NCBI GenBank assembly: GCA_946480485.1
Contig: CAMLJW010000078.1
Location: forward strand, 1-15,396
Direction: 5' to 3'
DNA length: 15,396 nucleotides
Source of the DNA: an uncultured Streptomyces sp.
Lineage (GTDB): Bacteria > Actinomycetota > Actinomycetes > Streptomycetales > Streptomycetaceae
Shown: piece after piece, positions 11,927-15,396 of the stretch
Layout: each line of letters opens with the position of its first letter
Numbering within the stretch: position 1 is the stretch's first letter
Made by a program: the position numbers and the translations under genes
Notes under the pieces: generated by a model
What the model saw: the letters and a program-made list of their open reading frames with translations, nothing else
Told to the model about the DNA's origin: nothing
The model's database searches: none

Positions 11927-13429
11927 TCAGAACAGGCCGGTGTCCGAGAAGCGCAGGACCAACTGGGGTGCTCCGGAGAGGGCGACTCCCAGGACGGCGG
12001 TCAGCGCGATCGCGGCGGTCAGCGGGACGGGTACGCGGTGCGTCTCGTGCTCTCCTTCGGGAGAGCGGAACAGGAGCGCCGTCCACTGGAGGTAGTAGAA
12101 GAGCGCGATCACGACGTTGACGGCCATGACCACGGCGAGCCAGCCGAGGCCCGCGTCCACTGCTGCCGAGAAGACGGTGACCTTCGCGAAGAGGCCGATG
12201 ATCCCCGGCGGCAGTCCCGCGAGGCAGAGCAGAAAGAAGCCCAGGACGAGTGCGGCGAGGGGGCGCGAAGCGTACAGGCCGCGGTATTCGCTGATGCGGT
12301 TCAGCGGCTTCGTACGGGCGACCAGGGCGGCCACGGCGAAGGCACCGAGGTTGACGGCGGCGTACATCAGGGCGTACGCGACGGTGGAGCCGATGGCCTT
12401 CTCGGCGTCCTGGGAGTACGCGGCGGCGGCGATCGGCACCAGGAGGTAGCCTGCCTGACCGACGGAGGACCAGGCGAGCAGGCGGACCGCGCTGTACGCA
12501 CGCGTGGCCTGCTGACGCAGGGCGCCGACGTTGCCGATCGTCATGGTGAGCGCGGCGAGGACGGCGAGCGCCGGGCCCCAGACGTCCGCGTACGAGGGGA
12601 GGGCGATCACAGTGACGAGGATCAGCCCGGAGAAGCCGACCGCCTTGCCGACGACCGACAAGTAGGCAGCGACCGGCAGAGGCGCCCCTACATAGGTGTC
12701 GGGCACCCAGAAGTGGAAGGGAACGGCAGCCGTTTTGAAGGCGAAGCCGACAAGGGTGAGGACGACGCCCGCCTGGGCGAGGGTGTGCAGTTGCCCGTCG
12801 ACGTCCTGGATCTTGGTGGCGATCTCGGTGAGGTACAGGGTGCCCGTAGACGCGTAGACGAAGCTGACGCCCATGAGGCTCACTGCGGTCGCGGTGACCG
12901 AGGACAGGAAGAACTTCAGGGCCGCTTCGGAGGACTTCCTGTCGCCGCGTTTGATGCCGACGAGGGCGAAGGCGGGCAGCGAGGCGACTTCCAGGGCGAC
13001 GATCAGGGTCGCCAGGTCGCGTGAGGCGGGCAGCAGGGCGGCGCCGGCCGCCGATGAGAGCAGCAGGAACCAGAACTCCCCTTCTGGGAGCTTTCTGTTG
13101 GCGTCCTTCAGGGCGGTCACGGAGAGAAGGGCTGCCAGGAGGGCGCCGCCGAGGACCAGGAACTGAATGACGAGCGTGAACCGGTCCGCCGTATAGCTGC
13201 AGACGTCCGCGTCGACGGTCAGGCAGAAGGTGGAGCGGTCGCCGTCCAGGAGGGGCAGCAGCATCAGAGCGGACGCGGTGAGTCCCGCGACGCAGACCCA
13301 GCCGAGCAGCGTCTTCTTGGCGTCGTCGACGAAGAGATCGGCGACGAGCACCACGAGGCCGACGACCGCCACGATGGTGGGCGGCGCGATCACGAGCCAG
13401 TCGACTGACTGGACCAGTGTGCTGCTCAT
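11927..13429 (-). CDS. nuoN: NADH-quinone oxidoreductase subunit N
   Basis: NuoN is one of three antiporter-like membrane subunits that pump protons in respiratory complex I. The 500-residue protein is hydrophobic throughout, consistent with about 14 membrane helices. It carries the conserved charges of this family: LEVASLPAFALVG with E147, AALKFF with K172, FKTAAVPFHFWVPDTYVGAP with K232, and GKAVG with K262. The ATG at 13429 overlaps the nuoM stop (ATGA), with AGGAGG six bases upstream, so the two are translationally coupled. The frame is open upstream to 13495 but that part lies inside nuoM. nuoN is the last gene of the operon here. From the htpX neighbour I infer the second nuo cluster of streptomycetes. 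Confidence 0.96.
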   Translation of the reverse strand: MSSTLVQSVDWLVIAPPTIVAVVGLVVLVADLFVDDAKKTLLGWVCVAGLTASALMLLPLLDGDRSTFCLTVDADVCSYTADRFTLVIQFLVLGGALLAALLSVTALKDANRKLPEGEFWFLLLSSAAGAALLPASRDLATLIVALEVASLPAFALVGIKRGDRKSSEAALKFFLSSVTATAVSLMGVSFVYASTGTLYLTEIATKIQDVDGQLHTLAQAGVVLTLVGFAFKTAAVPFHFWVPDTYVGAPLPVAAYLSVVGKAVGFSGLILVTVIALPSYADVWGPALAVLAALTMTIGNVGALRQQATRAYSAVRLLAWSSVGQAGYLLVPIAAAAYSQDAEKAIGSTVAYALMYAAVNLGAFAVAALVARTKPLNRISEYRGLYASRPLAALVLGFFLLCLAGLPPGIIGLFAKVTVFSAAVDAGLGWLAVVMAVNVVIALFYYLQWTALLFRSPEGEHETHRVPVPLTAAIALTAVLGVALSGAPQLVLRFSDTGLF

Positions 13430-15000
13430 CGGGTGCCTCCTGCGAGGAGCTGCTGCACGGCCGGGTCGGTCAGGCCGAGGAGGGCCTTCGGCCACAGTCC
13501 GGCGACGACGGTGAGGGCGACGAGCGGAGTCCAGGCGGCGAACTCGTACGTCTGGACGTCAGCGAGCTTCGGGCTCGCCTGCGGGACCGCGCCCATACAG
13601 ACGCGGCGTACCACGACGAGCATGTACGCGGCTGTGAGCAGGGTGCCGAACACGGCGATCGCCATGTAGGTCAGGAACGCGGGGCGGCTGAGGTCGTCGG
13701 CGGGGTCGAACGCGCCGAACAGGGCCAGCATTTCGCCCCAGAATCCGGCGAGGCCCGGCAGGCCGAGCGAGGCGACGGCGGCGAAGGCGAGCAGGCCGCC
13801 GAGGCGCGGGGCCTTGCCGTAGAGGGCCGCGCCCGTCTTCTTTGCGAGCGTGTCGAGGTCCGTCGTGCCCGTGCGGTCCTTGAGCGCGCCGACCAGGAAG
13901 AACAGCAGGCCGGTGATGAGGCCGTGGGCGATGTTCGCGAACAGTGCGCCATTCACACCGGTCGGGGTCATCGTGGCGATGCCGAGGAGCACGAAGCCCA
14001 TGTGACCCACGGAGGAGTAGGCGATGAGGCGCTTGAGATCGCCCTTCGCGCCCTGCTTGGCGAGCGCCAGGCAGGCGAGGGATCCGTAGATGATCCCGAC
14101 GACGGCGAAGGCGGCGAGGTAGGGCGCGAAGGTCCGCATGCCGTCCGGCGTGATGGGCAGCAGAATCCGGACGAACCCATACGTACCCATTTTCAGTAGG
14201 ACGCCGGCCAACAGGACCGAGCCGACGGTCGGCGCGGCGGTGTGAGCGTCCGGCAGCCAGCTGTGCAGCGGCCACATCGGCGTCTTGACCGCGAGCCCGA
14301 TTCCGATCGCCAAAACGGCGATGACCTGCACGGCTGCGGTCAGTGACCGGCCGTTGTCAGTGGCGAGTGCCACCATGTCGAATGTGCCGGACTTGAGCCC
14401 GACCAGGAGCAGGCCCAGCAGCATGACGATGGAGCCGAGCAGCGTGTAGAGGATGAATTTCCAAGCGGCCTGGGTCCGTTGCTCACCGCCCCAGCGGGCG
14501 ATGAGGAAGTACATCGGGATGAGCACCATCTCGAACGCGAGGAAGAAGAGCAGAAGGTCGAGGACGGCGAAGGTCGCGAGGGTGCCGGACTCGAGTACGA
14601 GCAGCAGTGCGACGAAGGCCCTCGGGGTCGGGCCCGAAGGCATTCTGAAGAAGGAGTACAGCGCGCAGAGGAAGGTCAGCAGCGCGGTCAGGACCAGAAG
14701 GGGGAGGGAAATGCCGTCGGTACCGAGGTGGATCCGCACGTCGAGTGCGGGAATCCAGCTGATGTCCGTCGTGGCCTGCATCTTCGAGGGCTGGTCGTGG
14801 TCAAAACCGAGCGCGAGGACGATTGCGGCGATGAGCACGGCGCCGGTGACCGTCACACCGTGGCGCAGCACAGCGTGGTCCGGGGACTTCCCCTTGAGTC
14901 CGGGCGGGGCCGGCGAAAGAGCGGCTGCGGCGCCGAGGAGCGGGCCGACGACCATGAACGCCAGGAGGAACTGCATCACGGACTCGTTGATATCGATCAC
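13426..15000 (-). CDS. nuoM: NADH-quinone oxidoreductase subunit M
   Basis: NuoM is the middle antiporter-like proton-pumping subunit of complex I. The 524-residue protein shows DGISLPLLVLTALLT, AFEMVLIPMYFLIARWGG with the essential Glu (E157, like E144 of E. coli), VKTPMWPLHSWLPDAHTAAP with K239 (like K234) and LLKMGTYGFVR with K270 (like K265). All key charges are kept, so it should be functional. The start GTG at 15000 lies seven bases past the nuoL stop and follows GGGAG at about 11 bases; a GTG-ATG pair further in (MQFLLAF, 14976) is the alternative. It overlaps nuoN by four bases. Confidence 0.96.
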   Translation of the reverse strand: MIDINESVMQFLLAFMVVGPLLGAAAALSPAPPGLKGKSPDHAVLRHGVTVTGAVLIAAIVLALGFDHDQPSKMQATTDISWIPALDVRIHLGTDGISLPLLVLTALLTFLCALYSFFRMPSGPTPRAFVALLLVLESGTLATFAVLDLLLFFLAFEMVLIPMYFLIARWGGEQRTQAAWKFILYTLLGSIVMLLGLLLVGLKSGTFDMVALATDNGRSLTAAVQVIAVLAIGIGLAVKTPMWPLHSWLPDAHTAAPTVGSVLLAGVLLKMGTYGFVRILLPITPDGMRTFAPYLAAFAVVGIIYGSLACLALAKQGAKGDLKRLIAYSSVGHMGFVLLGIATMTPTGVNGALFANIAHGLITGLLFFLVGALKDRTGTTDLDTLAKKTGAALYGKAPRLGGLLAFAAVASLGLPGLAGFWGEMLALFGAFDPADDLSRPAFLTYMAIAVFGTLLTAAYMLVVVRRVCMGAVPQASPKLADVQTYEFAAWTPLVALTVVAGLWPKALLGLTDPAVQQLLAGGTR

Positions 15001-15006
15001 GCCTGC

Positions 15007-15396
15007 TCACGCTCCCGTGGCGACTAGGAGGGCGGCGACCGCCAGGACGACGGTGCCGGCGAGCAGCGCGCTCACATAGGTCTGCACATTGCCGGTCTGG
15101 GCGCGCCGGACGGCCGCGCCGAGCAGGCGGGGCAGCGCACCCGCACCGCGTACGTAGGTGTCGACGACCTCACGGTCGAGGAACCCAACGAGTGTGGCCC
15201 CGGCCTGGACCGGGCGGACGAAGAGCGCGGAGTAGACGGCGTCGAGGTGGAAGCCGACGGCCGCGTGCCGGTGCAACGGGCCCAGGAGCAGGCGTCCGGG
15301 GTCCGCCGGGTCGGGCGCGGACGCCACGTTTCCGTACGCGGGGGCGTGGCTGGCGATGGCCTCGGCCTCGACGAGTCCGGCGTCACCCTCGGGGTG
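15007..15396 (-). CDS. nuoL: NADH-quinone oxidoreductase subunit L, C-terminal part
   Basis: The last 129 codons of a minus-strand gene that continues past the right edge. It contains FHLDAVYSALFVRPVQA and, before the stop, a membrane helix (ALLAGTVVLAVAALLVATGA). This fits the end of NuoL, where the long lateral helix is followed by the terminal membrane segment. NuoL is the outermost proton-pumping subunit. The gene order L-M-N is the usual one, and the stop is six bases from the nuoM start. The diagnostic charged residues lie in the missing part. Confidence 0.85.
   Translation of the reverse strand, partial: HPEGDAGLVEAEAIASHAPAYGNVASAPDPADPGRLLLGPLHRHAAVGFHLDAVYSALFVRPVQAGATLVGFLDREVVDTYVRGAGALPRLLGAAVRRAQTGNVQTYVSALLAGTVVLAVAALLVATGA

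Noticed and set aside
10488..12086. Minus-strand frame of 532 codons through htpX
   Set aside because: Most of it is the out-of-frame shadow of htpX, rich in Arg and Pro. Only the part after the htpX stop, from 10832 to about 10704, is meaningful, and it is reported as the YccF fragment.
11678..13024. Long plus-strand open frame of 448 codons opposite nuoN
   Set aside because: It is rich in Gly, Asp, Glu and Arg with no family pattern and is the antisense shadow of nuoN, whose motifs and membrane pattern are unmistakable. Long antisense frames are expected at this GC content.

Overview
This window is high-GC actinobacterial chromosome and very probably Streptomyces core. The codon use is strongly GC-biased. 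The gene order rpmG-hadA-hadB preceded by tRNA-Thr and tRNA-Met, a tRNA-Trp at the left edge, a Tyr tRNA beside yajQ, and a nuoL-M-N block ending at an htpX-type protease gene all match what I remember of Streptomyces coelicolor. These identifications come from reading protein motifs and RNA folds; no database search was run.

Left part (1-5.4 kb). A tRNA-Trp runs off the left edge on the minus strand, and a class I aminotransferase gene diverges from it. An adenosine-deaminase-family gene follows and converges on murB. Right of murB is a small remnant that looks like the DNA-binding end of a TetR regulator. Then comes the minus-strand series tRNA-Thr, tRNA-Met, rpmG, hadA, hadB. hadA and hadB overlap by ATGA and should make the two halves of a heterodimeric hydroxyacyl dehydratase. 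Most units here are closed by strong hairpins.

Middle part (5.4-10.8 kb). A plus-strand amidohydrolase-family gene seems to have lost several metal or catalytic residues. It is followed by a small NAD(P)-binding reductase-like gene, tRNA-Tyr on the minus strand (an unoccupied copy of the tRNA used as attachment site by the SLP1 element in S. coelicolor), yajQ, a GlsB/YeaQ-type membrane protein and a YccF-type membrane protein. The gaps are the most irregular part of the window. They hold direct repeats, an 8-bp tandem repeat, an adenine-free tract, a frameshifted transposase-like remnant, and a truncated second yccF whose GTG overlaps the htpX stop codon.

Right part (10.8-15.4 kb). htpX, nuoN, nuoM and the 3' end of nuoL all lie on the minus strand. 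nuoM and nuoN overlap by ATGA and the operon ends at a hairpin after nuoN. They encode antiporter-like proton-pumping subunits of respiratory complex I. From the htpX neighbourhood this may be the second, incomplete nuo cluster known in streptomycetes rather than the full nuoA-N operon.

I see no strong case for a wholly new system. The most worthwhile leads are the degenerate amidohydrolase, the htpX-coupled yccF fragment facing a transposase remnant, the TetR relic, and the repeat-rich non-coding stretches around yajQ and yccF.
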